Below the pieces are notes generated by a model. The model worked only from the letters and a program-made list of their open reading frames with translations. It had not been told where the DNA came from and searched no databases. Positions 38,200 to 51,098 of a DNA stretch of 64,000 bases are shown here, piece by piece. Position numbers and translations under genes: made by a program. The first letter of the stretch is position 1; every line of letters starts with the position of its first letter. The stretch is from Gossypium raimondii (lineage: Eukaryota > Streptophyta > Magnoliopsida > Malvales > Malvaceae). The stretch is from NCBI RefSeq assembly GCF_025698545.1, contig NC_068565.1, positions 1,612,001-1,676,000 of the forward strand, read 5' to 3'.

Positions 38200-41100
38200 T
38201 TAGGCCGATTGGTCTAAGCCAAGATCACCCCACCGAACATTGTATCTGGCCGCAAGATAATGAGCCCCGACAGGGCCACGGCTTCCATAAGGGTAGTATT
38301 CGGGCATTATTTTTTGCTCTTCCAGCTCTGCCAAAACGGGAGTGAAGAGTGACCAGGCTGCATCGAGCTCGTCACTCCGGATAAACAATCTTCTCTCACC
38401 TTCAATTGCATCCAGCAGAAGCCTCTCGTACGCATCCGGAATCTCTTTCGAATATCTACACTCAACATGCCAATAAGTTCAGTTTCGATATCTACACTTA
38501 ATCGACATGAACTTCTATCAACATCTTTAAACAGTAAAGAGCAATTACGTATGGCATTTCGTCCGTGTAACCAACAGAACATGAGATTGTCGAGCTGGAA
38601 ACAATGCAAAGTTGAAAATGTGATGTTTAAGTTTACCTGGCAGCATAATGAAGGTTTAGGTTACTGCAGTCCAATCTCATCCCGAGTCCAGGGACCTTGT
38701 TATTGATCTTCAAATAAATAGCTTCATCTGGCTGCACTCTAATGACGAGCTCATTCGTAGCTTGATCAAGATCAGTTCCAAAATTTCGGTTATATAAATT
38801 GCCAGGCACGTGCCTGAACTGTACCCTTATCTCCGCCCTGGTGATGAAAGAAATCTTAGCAATATGCATGTATTGAATAATCCTATGGCAAGTCGAATAT
38901 TATACAAATCCGAATTTCTTTACCAATTCCATTTACCTCTTATTATGTAATGCTTTTCCGGCTTTCATAAGAAAAGGCACCCCATCCCACCGTGCATTGT
39001 CTATGAACAAGGCGGCGGCTGCAAAAGTTGGGGTCAAGCTATCTTTGGGCACGGTCTTGTCATCCGTGTAGGCAGGGTAAGTAACTCCTCCTTTACTGTG
39101 GCTCTTGTACTGTCCAATAACTACGTCTTCAAGTTGCAACGGTCTCATTGACCGCAAGACCTTAACCTGGCACCCAGCAGCAGTTGAGTCAATACATGAA
39201 TTAAGACAGACAATACCTTTCTAGTACATCGCAAGATAGTCCGAATAAGGTTACCTTTTCGTTTCTTATATCCTCGGCATCCAAACTTACGGGGGTTTCC
39301 ATAGCAAAGAGAGCAAGTATTTGAAGTAGATGATTCTGCATTATATCTCTAATTATACCGTAATGGTCAAAATACCTAGAAAACCGACAACAGAAGCAAA
39401 AAGGTCAAGCCTTACGTAGTTTTAGCTAAATAGAAAAAAAAAAACCATGGAAGATGGTAGATTACCCCCCACGTCCTTCGGTTCCAAAATCTTCAGAAAA
39501 TATCAATTGTACATTTCTAATATATTGCCTCGACCACAATGGTTCGAATATAAGATTGGAGAACCGCAGAACAGAAAGATTTTCCACAAGTTCCTTTCCT
39601 AGATAGTGGTCTATCCTGTAGAAAGAATATCGATTTGATCAGATTGCAGTTCAAATTCTTTGCACAAGAAGCACCAATAGGGACAAGAAAATTCTACCTG
39701 AAAATTTGATCCTCGGTTAGGTACTGCTTTAGCGCTTTTGTCAGTGCAGCAGATGAATCCGAATCTCGACCGAAAGGTTTCTCAACAATGACCCTGGTCC
39801 AACCATTACCCGATGAAGCTGACGAGCTTGCACATTTTACAGCGTCAATAAAAATATTTGGAGGGATAGATAGATAAAAGAGGCGATTAGAAACCTTCCC
39901 ACCCTGCATGAGCGGTGTCACATCATCAATCAGAACTGAATTTCATATTATGAAAAGAACAGTTAATAATTCTATTCACCGAAAGAAAAACGAATAATTA
40001 GGCACAGACAGATTCTGCTACGATACTAAGTTTTAAAGAACACTTGCACATGTAAAATACTATTGCAATTCCATAAAGATTACTCAACTATAGATGCAGC
40101 CTATGTTGCTCGGACTTCAGTGTAAATGTCAGATGCGTGGGCATGGTTAGATTTTTCCAAGTTTTTCCATGTATTCATAGGATCCTTGAAGGCCATATTC
40201 CCATATCCATGTGTTGGACACGTGTAATTAAAAAAAAATGAAGAGTCTGAGCAACATACAGGTACAACTACCATGGTTATTTAATTGAACAAATGCGAGA
40301 ATACTTCAAATTATCCAATTAAAAAAATAAACTTAAACTCGAGAAAGTGTTGAACTCTTTTGGCATAAACTCAACTCATCTATAAAATCGGAGATATAAG
40401 TCAACATTGTGCACAATGCATCACTCAGAAAAAGTCGAAACCCTCGATATCCCACCAACACATCAGATTGAAAAATGATCATAGACAGCAAGTCAGCATC
40501 GCTAACTACACCCTGACTCCCCAACCCCGAAATGGTATGAAATTCCAGTTAACTGAATCAAAAACCTCATTACCTCATGCTCCTTGAGCTTCTTGTCCAA
40601 CTGAGCAAAATTTTCCTCAGAATCATACTGACCAGAGTGGTAGAAACATCTTTTAAGAAATTCTTCCATCTTTTCACCACAATTCTCCCTGAATTTACAC
40701 ATCACAACCATTAAAGTTTTACAAGCAATTAAAAGACGAAATCAAATCCGCATTTGGCAGCCTGCAAACTTCAAGTCACAATCAAAAGATAGAAAACTAG
40801 TTCACCTTTTATCGATTCTACAGGTAAGGGTCTTGCTCACCATATTCCTTAGTTCCGCATCAGTCATCTTACTCCTCGCATAACCATAGACAGTAAAGTG
40901 CTACAAACACCATTCATCAGATTAAAGTTGCAAGCAGTTATGAGCACAATACTAAAGTGATACTTATAAGATGAAAAACCTAAACCTTAGGAAGACAGCC
41001 TTCGTAATAAAGTGCAAAAAGTGCGGGGAATATCTTCTTTTTCGCAAGATCCCCAGAAGCTCCGACCACCGTGATACTGACGGTTGACTCATTTTCATTG

Positions 41101-42047
41101 ATATCAAAACCGGCCTTTTCATCCCATTCATTTGAAGATGTAACTGACAACAACTCACTTTTCAATTTCTCAATAGGAGTTTCCTTTTCCACCGGTGACA
41201 CTTTTGTCGCCACTGCACCTGTACATAAAAACAAATATAATATTATGTTTGTATGTATATGGGATTTAAACTTAAAAAGGGAATTTAACAACTTTGCTCA
41301 TATAAGAAAAACAACCAAATCAGCAATAAGAAAAACAACCAAATCAGCAAGTTAAGGCCTTCTCTCAATCTCAAACAGAAAAATGATTTCCCTATATATA
41401 TGTTGATACAAGGTTGGGATTACAACAATTCGTGACGGTTCACCCGGTGGGCGGATAGCCATAGGTGATTGAAGATGATTAGAATCTGGGTTCTCAGGGA
41501 AGACTGGAGTTTGGAAAAAGAAAAGAGATAGCTAAGAGTGCAAGAGGGGAGAGAGAGGTGTCTTATTCAGATGTCTTTCGACCTTAAAAAGGAGTGCTTT
41601 TGGTCATTCCCGAGATGCCACATGTCGTCCTCGCATTGGTTCTGCACTTCCTGGAGCATAGCCAACCTAATTATGTCCTAAACGGATAAATGTGATGTAC
41701 GGTTAGTAGGTATTTCTATCCATGTCAGTAGTGTGGTCCACGCTGTGTGTGCTCACGAGGTTTTGGGCTCACAGAGTCTTGAGCTTGCGAGGTCTTGACC
41801 TTGTATATGTCCTTGGTTCGCAAGGCAATTCTAGTCCATTGTGTTGATCAGCAAGGTCGACAGGACGTGAAGTGAGCTTGCTAGGTGTACGTATAACAAT
41901 ATATATACACACACACATATGTAACACTTGAAAGGTAAGTTAATAAGTTTGCTCATATAAGAAAAACAACTAAATCAGCAATATATTTGGGTTTAAGCTA
42001 ATTGGAAGTCAAGTTAAGTCTTTTTCTCAGTAATAAAGATTTCCGTG

Positions 42048-42085
<38 letters not shown>

Positions 42086-42571
42086 ATTAAACTTAAAAGG
42101 GAAGATAATAATTGCTCATAAAAGAAAAAACAACTAAACTAGCAAATATCTTTGGATTTAAGTTAATTGATAGTCAAGTCAATGCTTTTCAATCCCCAAA
42201 CAGAATAAAGATTTCCCAGAACTGAAATTTCATCGAACATTTGACATGCATTCCATTATTCCCAGACTAAAACAAGCAACCAAAAAAAAAAACAAATTGA
42301 AAATCCAACAAAACTAAAAGAACCCAGAGATTAAAATTATAAATGATGGGATTAAGATTACCAAAAAAAAACCCAACTAACCATCTTGCATGAGGACAGC
42401 ATTTTGATGCGAATTTGCTTGACATTGAAGAAACACCTTAGCATTAGCCGGAACAGAAAATCTCGGAAAAGAAGAGAAAACAAACCGTTGATTTTTCTTT
42501 TCATTTATTGATGAAGAACAAATGAATGAATGTGAATATGAAGGAGAATGCATTGAAGAAAAAGTTGACAT
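38200..42571 (-). CDS. G6PD2: plastidic glucose-6-phosphate 1-dehydrogenase, P2 type, 10 exons, 598 aa
   Basis: It oxidises glucose-6-phosphate to 6-phosphogluconolactone and makes NADPH, the first step of the oxidative pentose phosphate pathway, here in the plastid. Exons on the minus strand: 42571-42382, 41218-40986, 40900-40806, 40688-40574, 39903-39698, 39615-39466, 39375-39255, 39166-38937, 38837-38637, 38455-38200; phases close. Exon 1 is a Ser-rich transit peptide ending near QDG. The NADP-binding fingerprint GASGDLA is at 116-122, EKPFGRD lies in exon 5, and the active-site motif R-IDHYLGKE spans exons 5 and 6 (D282, H283, K287). Wording around [17 protein letters not shown] and LDQATNELV matches the P2 group (Arabidopsis G6PD2/G6PD3) better than P1, so I use G6PD2; G6PD3 is equally possible. 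Nothing is broken. Confidence 0.93.
42039..42085. repeat. (TA)n(TG)n microsatellite in G6PDH intron 1
   Basis: A short TA run passes into about fourteen TG units. The nearby stretches 41262-41360, 41935-42000 and 42090-42160 repeat the blocks 'gctcatataagaaaaacaac' and 'aaatcagcaa', so intron 1 has grown by local duplication. Confidence 0.85.
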
Positions 42572-42893
42572 CTCTAATTACAAAAACAAAAACCCTTTAC
42601 TGTATAATCTCTCTATTTGTTTGGGATTAAAGAAAATAATGGGAAATTTATGTTAAAAAGAGAAAAAAAAAGGGTGATGGAATTTGAAGCTGTCGAAAGG
42701 GGGGAAAAACAACACTAACAAAGAGAGATTAAGATAAACCTAGGAAACATCGAAGGGGTAATAAAACCCTTTGAGATCTCCGAAAGGGTGTGACTTTGTT
42801 TTGTTTTTTTGATTTCTCAGTGTGAAGAGAGAAAGACAATTTGCTATTTGTTTCCTATTGAATTTTGGTGGTTGTTGGGTTAATTAACTTTTT
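42572..42893 (-). promoter_or_regulatory. 5' flank of G6PDH
   Basis: Purine-rich on the plus strand, that is a CT-rich leader in the gene's sense. No clear TATA box could be assigned. Confidence 0.35.
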
Positions 42894-43355
42894 AGGGTAA
42901 ATTGTACCTAGGTCATTCAATTATTAGTAAGTTTATGTTCTGGTCATTTAACTATAAAAAATTATAAAATAGTTATTAAACTGTTCGAATGTTTTTATTT
43001 AAGTCATTGGGCTGTTAAGTTTTTTTTTTTTCAAGTTTGACAAGTGAGCTCTAAGCGACAATTTAATGATCGGTAAGAACATACCTTATATCTAAGTCGA
43101 TCTAACGGTCAGCGTTTGAGGTCGGAGAAGAAAGCTATTTGGATTCCGGTTTGCAGGTTCGTGACGTTTGAAGGCATTTTATGAAAAAAATGAACTGTAG
43201 AAGAAAAGGGGAAGGAGAGTTCTCGACTGGTATAGGCTCGATAACTTAAATGAAAACTTTTAAATAGTTTATTGATTATTCTGTAACGTTTTGAAGTTGA
43301 GTCACCAAAACATAAACGTACAAATAGTTTAGTGGCCTTGGTTGTAGTTTACTCT
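42894..43355. mobile_element. foldback element, family F1 (462 bp)
   Basis: Left end 'agggtaaattgtaccta' and right end 'gttgtagtttactct' are inverted. The interior matches the 7117-7673 element ('gacgtttgaaggcatttt' side of the centre). It sits about 320 bp upstream of the G6PDH start codon. Confidence 0.65.
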
Positions 43356-43558
43356 TTAATTAATTCTATATTTAAAAAATAAAAACATTTTTGTAACATG
43401 TTAATTAACAACATTGTTGGGCTGGATTATTTAATTGGCCAAGCCCAAATTTTCGTTTTTGGGCTAAGAAATAATTTCTCTTCCAATGGGCTTTGATTGC
43501 TATTTGTAAGGGTAAGGTCCAACTAGATGTGTTTATGGGAGGTGAATGTACTTAAGAG

Positions 43559-44171
43559 TAGGGGTGTTCATTCGGTTAACCGACCCGAAATAATATTAAT
43601 CAAATTAACCGACCTTTTAAAATTTTTAACCGTTAGCCGAACTGAAATTTTTTCAAAAAATTTAACCGAACCAAAATTTTTTCGGTTAATTTGGTCGGTT
43701 AACCGAATTAACTGAAAATTATATGTTTTTTTTATTTTTGGTTAAAAATTACCCGAATTAACCGAATTACCCGAATTAACTGAATTACCCGAATTAACCG
43801 AATTGAATCACTACATAATTAAATTATTTTTAGACTTTTAGACTTTAGTTTTAGTTTTAGTTTTAGTTTTAGAATTTTATTTTTATTTATTAAATTATTT
43901 GTAATTTTTATGATTGGGTTGGGTTGGGTTTGGATTGCGTTTAGGTGAATAGTGGGCCTATTTATATATTATAATTTTATTTATTAATTTTTTCGGTTAA
44001 ACCAAAAAATTCAGTTAACCGACCGATTTCGAACCGAATTAACCGTTAACCGAAAAATCAAAAAATAATTAACCGACCCCCGATCGAAAAAATTCGGTTA
44101 ACCGACCGATTAACCAAATTCGGTCAGTTAACCGAATTTTTTCGGTTTTACCCGAGTTTTGCACACCTCTA
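43559..44171. mobile_element. hAT-type non-autonomous element (613 bp) with exact 8-bp target duplication
   Basis: It starts TAGGGGTGTTCATTCGG and ends TTTTGCACACCTCTA. CTTAAGAG at 43551-43558 is repeated exactly at 44172-44179. The interior is made of short 'ccgaattaac' repeats on both strands and a (TTTTAG)n run near 43845-43875. No coding capacity. Confidence 0.85.
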
Positions 44172-44254
44172 CTTAAGAGTCCATTTATTATAGGAACCAG
44201 ATCAACTTAGTTCTTATACTATTAAATGAGTCATTTTAGTCATTATACTATTAA

Positions 44255-44545
44255 AAAAAATCAAATAATGCTAAATTCGAATATAGTTAACATTTACTGT
44301 TTAATAGAGTTAATATTTTTAAAGCTTTTATGGTTTTGTAAATGAAATCTTTAGTTTGGAATTGAATTGCGATTGAAAAAAGTAATTTCCAATGCACTTT
44401 TTATACGGTAAATGTTAATACTATTACAATTTGAACTTACTTGATTATTTTAATAGAATAGGGACTAAATTGATCAATTTAATAATAGAGGGGCTAAATT
44501 GTTCACTCCCTATAATATAAGGACTTCTCAAACACTTTAACCATT
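44255..44545. repeat. dispersed AT-rich repeat, copy 2
   Basis: Homologous to 1-200 ('aacatttactgtttaa', 'ttttgtaaatgaaatctt'). It is longer here and includes 'ggggctaaattgttcac'. Confidence 0.55.
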
Positions 44546-44832
44546 TATAGATTGGGCGACCCAACTACTTCTAGTCAAGGTTCAATTTATATTTTTAACT
44601 CGGACTCGATCCAGCCTAACTCATTTTATTTTTTAGGGATCATAAAAAAATATAAATAATAATTTTTATATATTTTTTTATAATTAACATATAAATGATA
44701 GTTTTTATTATTCACTAGAACCCACATTCAACTCATTTCTAAGGTGATCGCTTATACATGGCCCCTTCCATCAATAATAAACAAACCTCTTAGACCTCCC
44801 TCTTAAAGGCTCTGGTCATAGCAGGGTGAATC

Positions 44833-45219
44833 TAGACCTGTCCATGGGCTGGGCCGGGCCTGGAAAATTTTTGGCCCGCCTCTTAGGCCTGGGCCCGGCC
44901 CGAAATATGGGCTTGAAATTTTGCCCAGGCCCGGCCCGGGAAAAATATCATAAGCTCGAGCCCGGCTCGGCCCATTTTTAAAATAAACATTAAAAAATTA
45001 TTTTAAAAATAAAAAAATAAAAAAATTATTTTAAAATTAAAAAATATATATTTATTATATTTGGTAGGCAAGGGCTGGCCAAAAAGTGGTGCTGAGGCTG
45101 ACCCGCTTTTTAAACGGCCTCGTTTTTGCCCAAGCCCATATTTCGGCCTATATTTTACCGAACCTCTCATATTTGAATGGGCCATCGGTAGGCAGGCGCC
45201 TTGACCCATGGATGGTCTA
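44833..45219. mobile_element. hAT-type MITE (387 bp) with exact 8-bp target duplication
   Basis: Inverted ends TAGACCTGTCCATGGG and (reverse complement of the right end) TAGACCATCCATGGGTC. GGTGAATC at 44825-44832 is repeated exactly at 45220-45227. The subterminal regions are rich in 'gggcccggccc'-like blocks, and the centre is AT-only. It is a sister of 58617-59003. Confidence 0.88.
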
Positions 45220-45227
45220 GGTGAATC

Positions 45228-46929
45228 ACATCTGGCCACCAAACTTAAATCACGGTTCCCAAAATTAGATCAAATTCATCAATTGAATCGACAATCGGTG
45301 GTCCAACCGATATCATAAATTAGAAGAGAATTGAATCAATGCAAAATTTATTGAATTGGTAAAAAGTTGTCAAATTGGATAAAAAAAAACCCTCTATTGG
45401 AAAAGAATTGAATCAATACAAAATTTATTGATATCATAATATGTAACATTTGTTACCAAAGCAACTCAAACAAATCAGAAACGTAACATCGATGTCGTAT
45501 CAAGAAACGTGGCAGATAAATCATGCGAACAATTAGAATATTAATACATAAATAAATCTTAGTTGTGCCCATTTATAAAAGTTCGAAGCCAAGTTACGAT
45601 TCATGGGTCAATTTATCAAAATGTAAAGCTATGTCTCGAGACTTGTCTCTCCTATTTTTCTACTCTAGCTTCTAAATGAAAATTGAGAAGTCTCCGGACA
45701 ATGGTTTCATGTCTCGAGACAAGACGTCACATCAATATTTGTTACTTTCATTCAAATTATGTCAAACATGATTAATTGTTTTGTACCAACCATTCTCTAT
45801 ATTTTCAACAAGAGATAAACATCAAAACCATACGTAAACTTTGATGCAATGTGCAATGTCATAAATAAATTTTGATTTTGTGTGATTTTATACATGAAAT
45901 TTTAATTTGATTCAATTTTCACAAAATCGCTAACATGATCGAATTAGCACCCTTTTACATTGATATCTGCATACACAAACTATTATATTAATTCGATAAA
46001 AAATAAATATATGCATTTATTTGTTTTAAATGTGCACAATTAAATCAAAATCAAAGCTTCATGTATACATATTAACCACAATTCAAATTTCATGTATATA
46101 ATTGCACCAAATCAAAATCCATGCATCAAATTATCGTTGGACAAAAATTTACATTTAAATTTGATATTTATCCCTTACAAGAATTATAAAGTTAAACATT
46201 TAACATCCACGTCTATGCGCTATAAGTTTTAGGGTTTTAGTTTAATGATTATCGGTGTGTAAATTTATACATTAACACTAAATTATACGTGGTTATCTTG
46301 TTAAAATCTTTAGAAATAAATTCATATAATTAAAACTTTTAACTATGCAAATATTTTTTGTTTGAATTTTGGGACGGCATTATTAAAAGACGACCATAAA
46401 TTCGAACATAAATTGTAAAATAGATATGAAAAAAACATTTTTCTTTGTGTTATAATTTATTTTAACATAAAAAAAAGAACATTGAATAAAAGAGAGACAA
46501 GTTTAGGGTTTGTCATATGCTTTTATTTTTTACTATTTTTAGAGTTTTGTGGAGACTTTATATGATTATTTAAAAGAGATAAATATTAAATTTATACGAG
46601 AATTTTAGTTTAGTGTGTAATTTGATATATACATTTCGATCTAGTGTAATTATATAAATGAAACTTGAATTGTGGTTCATATATATACATAAAATTTTGA
46701 TTTTGATTCAATCAGTATACGTTTAAAGAAATAAATATATGTATTTATTTTCATATTTGATTAATATTATTGTTTGTGTATGCAATATATTAACGTAAAA
46801 TTGTGCTAATTCAATAATGTTGTTAATGATTTGTAAATGTTGAATCAAATCAAAATTTCACGTATTAAATTGTACAAAATCAAAGTTCATGTATGACATT
46901 ACACATTAGATCAAAGTTCTTGGTGTCTC
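45228..46929. other. intergenic, low-complexity repeats
   Basis: 45870-46130 and 46600-46930 share phrases such as 'aaatcaaaatt(c)catgta' in both orientations, so they are probably two arms of an old foldback. No coding signal. Confidence 0.35.
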
Positions 46930-48095
46930 TGTATTTCATTTACAAAACTTGAAAAAAAAACTTTTTAAAACTATATTGGGTTTTACTATTTGAATTCAAA
47001 CATGTATATGAATAAGTTACTTCTTTGCCAGGTCTCGATTATTCTAGAATTGAGTTAAACTAGACTCTAAATGAAAGAAAAGCTCACTCGATACCTTTGT
47101 TTTCCATCTACAAAACTCGAAATAAAAAATCATCTTAAAAATATATAGAGCTCTACTGCTAGAATTCAAATAAACCTATAGCATGATTGAGTTACTTATT
47201 CGCCAAACCTTACTTAAATCGTGTTGAGGATTGACCCATATAAACAACGAATAAGAAAAGTAGAGAATAACGAACACAAATATTTTACGTGGAAAACCCT
47301 CAAAGAGGGAAAAACCACAGGAAAAAGAGGTTATCGGCTTCTCACTAAATTATTAAACAAATGAGACTACAATATGGAGAGAATAACCTAAATGTACATC
47401 CGATACATTATCCAAAACCCCGAATACAAAGTTCAAAACCTCAAAGAGCAAACCGGTAAACAAAACCTTAAATCTCATAGGACACTCACATAAATGTACA
47501 AACTATTCTCCATAATTATCACGAAACTCTCACCAAAACTCATATACGACTACATCTTGTCGCACTTAAAGAAAAACCCTCGCTGAATGGCGTATCAAAA
47601 CAGTGATACAATGGCCCTTTTAAATAGGCTAAGATTAGAGTTCTAATCATACCAAAATATCCCTAGAATAATTAGAGTCTAACTGGGAGAAGAAGTCCTA
47701 CCTGGAGTCTAAAATTATGTGACTGCCAAATGGGAGAACACGTCATAACGTCGTTTTTGTCTCATCGCGACATCGTGATCCTTCTCGTCGCGATCTGTTT
47801 CTCTGAAAATACGAGGCACACCCTACAAATCGAATCCTAATTATTATGGAACTTAGTCATATTAGACTTCAATCAGAGGGTAGCTCTCCCAACACTTATT
47901 TTCTTCATTTAAAAAATTCAAAATCAAAAGACATTTGCCTTTAAATTGAGTCTCAATTATTTCTGAATCGAATCATATTAAACCTCAAATAAAAGGAAAA
48001 TGAACTAAATTTTCCCCCATCTTTAAAAAAAATATATAAAATCATATCGAGCTTTAGCACTAGAATTCTAGCACGATTGAATTACGAAAGCCAAC
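46930..48095. repeat. diverged tandem repeat interrupted by an LTR-like insertion
   Basis: Units at about 46930-47090, 47095-47221 and 47897-48095 share 'atctacaaaactcga', 'actgctagaattcaaa' and 'gattgagttactt'-like blocks. The block 47222-47896 splits the second unit. Confidence 0.5.
47222..47896 (-). mobile_element. probable solo LTR (675 bp), Ty1/copia-like
   Basis: On the minus strand it starts TGTTGGGAGAGCTACCC and ends GGGTCAATCCTCAACA, so TG/CA bounded with a TGTTG/CAACA inverted end. The block 'acgtggaaaaccctc' near 47290 is of the kind often seen in plant copia LTRs. Flanks 'aatcg' and 'cttat' do not match, so no target duplication supports it. Confidence 0.55.
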
Positions 48096-49227
48096 TTAAA
48101 CTAGGGACCAGTTGAATAGTTCTCATTTGGTACCAAAAAGAGATTCCCAAGCACCAAAATTTTAAAAAAGAAAATAAAATTGCCTCATATTCCTTTGCCG
48201 GCCATATGCATCTCTTAGTTGTTAAGCAAGGAATTTCAACCATGCATTCAATAGTCAAGAGGACTAAAAAATAAGAAAAAGAAAACTATGAGAATCTAAG
48301 CAAATATCAAGCAGTACTTTTATGAACAAATACCGCCCTTCCATAAAGCATTATATTCTCTATTCCATTTCAACACCAATCAACAAAGTTATATATATAT
48401 AAATTCTGGGTTTTGATTAAATTTAAAGTTAAATCGGGATAGAATCAGGGATGAAATCAGAAAATTGTTTTGAAGGGTTAGAGATAAATAACAAATTATT
48501 AGGAGGGTCGGAGTCGAATTTTACCATTATACTAATATGTAATTTTATTTTAAAAAAATTAAAGGTTAGATGACAAATCTACTATTTTAGAGAAGGCTAA
48601 AGCCACTTTCTGCCCTCTTTTCTGGGCCAAACCCTAAATCGAGAGCAAAAACCTCACAACCAATAAAGTTAATTTTTGGTATTCACATCAAGTTTTAATT
48701 AAACTCGTAGTTAAATCAAGATAGAACATTAATTTGAGAGCAAAAAATTCCCACAAGGGACGTAGAGATGGGGCAGGTAGTGACCTTGGCACTCCACCTA
48801 AAAAAATGAAAAATTCTCTATTAGTCCTTTTAATTTTTAAAAATTTACTCTCTCAAAATATTTTTATTTATTTCTGACCTCCCTCACCCCTACTCAGTAC
48901 CCACAACTGTTTTTTTTTTCTCTATTCACAATATTCAAATTTAAAATTTTATTTAAAAAATATCAAAATTTTATCACTCCATCCAATAAGCTGAATGCAA
49001 TCTTAGGTTTACGTCACATTGGGAAAAAAGCCTCATTTGAAGCTTCGTTGATAATCTCCTAAAAGGCATTGCTAATTCATTGAATCTACCTTTAATAACC
49101 CCCCAAAAAATGTGTACTAAATTGTAAGACAAACCCAATATTTTATGAAATAAATAAATAAAGCCAAAAGAGTATGACGTTCCAAGGGAGATATTTATGT
49201 GTATATAATAATATTATGTTAATAGTC
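48096..49227. other. intergenic, nothing recognised
   Basis: AT-rich sequence without a gene. No repeat ends seen. Confidence 0.35.
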
Positions 49228-49330
49228 GATTGAGTCTTAGCTCGATTGGTATAAACACTATTGTCAATGCAGGAGAGTGTAGGTTATCCTTCTATTTATG
49301 AGTTGAGTGTAATAATAAACGGTGTTGTTA
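49228..49330 (+). mobile_element. tRNA-like SINE copy, 5' part
   Basis: A good A-box-like segment, TAGCTCGATTGG, at 49238-49249, then 'gtcaatgcaggag' and a decayed B box ('taggttatcc'). Orientation is opposite to the copies at 4920-5345. Confidence 0.5.
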
Positions 49331-50942
49331 GAATCTGATTCGAATAAAAAGATTAAATCGAGTTTTTAGCGAATTATTTGGAACCAATATGATTGAACCG
49401 GTTTATACTCTCTCTTTTTTAATACATTTACTATTTTTATGAATTTTAATTATTTATTTATTTATTTTAAATAAACAGTTGAACCAAGAATCGGTGATTT
49501 AATTGGTTTGATAATCAATCCAAATTTTAAAATATTAATGACAAGATATATTGTATTTTTAAAAAGAGAACTCGAGTTCAAACTTTAAAAATTAAGTTGT
49601 CAAAAATAATAATTACAAAACCCGAAAAAATTAATCTTTCTAAACTATATTAATTAAAAATAATAATAAAGTTATGCCCACAGAACCATAAAATCCACCT
49701 GCTTGGTGTGTGCCCAATGACTTAAAAAAAAACAAAATAATGGACCTCCCTTTACAACCCATCTTACCACTTGTAGCTACACATGCAACTGTTAATTAAT
49801 TAATTAATTAACCTTAGATCAAGGGGAAGTTAAAAAAAAAATTGGGATGAAATTAAATTATATATCTTTATAATGGTAAAAATATAATTTTATTATTTTA
49901 ATAATTTATATTTTTATAATTTTTAAAAGATTAAATTAAATTTTTGTTATTTTTCGGGGGTCAATTTTACTATTATTAATTTAAAATTTTATAAATTATA
50001 AAAGAACCTAAATGAAAAACTTTCTATTTTAAGAGAAATCGAGACCCCTGTCAACCCCCTCTAATTTCGGTACCGCCTTAGATAAATCTTACTCCACCTT
50101 TATATTTCATACTAATTAAAACTATGTTTAAAGTAATATTTTATTTTATTTTTTTGGGTAATGTATAATTAGAAGATTTGTGCCGGTTTTTTCGATCAAC
50201 ATTAAAATAAATTGTAACTTAAGGAAAAACTAACAAATTGTTAAATCTCGTTTTATTTCTGGCAATGTTTAATCTTGCCTTATTTAGGTTGACAGTAAAA
50301 TTATTTCGAATCAAGTCAAGAATCAGATTGAAGACTCTCGATACAATCAAAATTCTCTTAAATAAAATATAGATCAAACGAGTTTGACTGCTAGAAAAAT
50401 TTGTACCAGTATTGAATATTGAAGATCTAACTATTTTAGAGGAATATGAGATTGTAATTGATCGTAATTCAACAAGCATGGTTACTATATATCACTTGTT
50501 TAGGTTAGAATTACGGATTAAGATATCACTATACATGTTCAATTAGGGATTGTTTTATTAACCGCAAAAATTGTAAATAAATTAAATTCTATTAAGCAAC
50601 TTAACAAATATTCGGAGTAGCATCTCGTTAAGAACTTTTTAAAAATATTGAGGGTTAAACAACTTTTTTAACCCTACAAGTTCAAGAACCCGGACCAAAA
50701 AAAAATTCAAGTCTTAATGTGAGAACAATTGTTTAATTTAAACTCCAATTTGAGAACAATTGTTTATGACCTAACTTAGAAAAAAAATTTTAGACCCCAA
50801 ATAATAATTTAACCCACAATATCGAATTACATGTGATTTTATATTAAATTAGACCCTCATTTATTGCCGCTTAAATGCTACTCTAAAATCTTTTATCCTA
50901 AGATAAAAAATATTTTAAACACTTGAATTAGTTATTATTGAG
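49331..50942. repeat. intergenic with degenerate repeats
   Basis: 49340-49520 is the 'ttgaaccggtttat' repeat. 49815-50090 resembles the Ac-like hAT family ('caaggggaagttaaa'). The rest is AT-rich. The 86-codon minus-strand frame at 50219 has no family resemblance. Confidence 0.4.
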
Positions 50943-50945
50943 TTA

Positions 50946-51095
50946 GGGTGAGTTTGGATGGGCGGTGCGTTTACCTGCAGTTAGTGTAAAAATAGCGGTG
51001 GCGGTGAGATTAGATACTGTAGCGATACTGTAGCGTGAGACAAAAAGTAAGCTAAACGCACCGCACCGCACCCAATCGCCCATCCAAACCCACCC
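50946..51095. mobile_element. Tourist-type MITE (150 bp), TTA target duplication
   Basis: It starts GGGTGAGTTTGGATGGGCG and ends CATCCAAACCCACCC, inverted. TTA stands on both sides (50943-50945 and 51096-51098), the mark of PIF/Harbinger-type insertion. An inner 'actgtagcgatactgtagcg' block is typical. It has a sister in the opposite orientation at 52164-52313. Confidence 0.88.
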
Positions 51096-51098
51096 TTA

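Noticed and set aside
45003..45242. 79-codon minus-strand frame
   Set aside because: It lies within the 387-bp hAT MITE and reflects its GC-rich ends.
49228..49330. A tRNA gene on the plus strand
   Set aside because: The A box is good, but the B box and acceptor stem are lost; it fits a SINE fragment.
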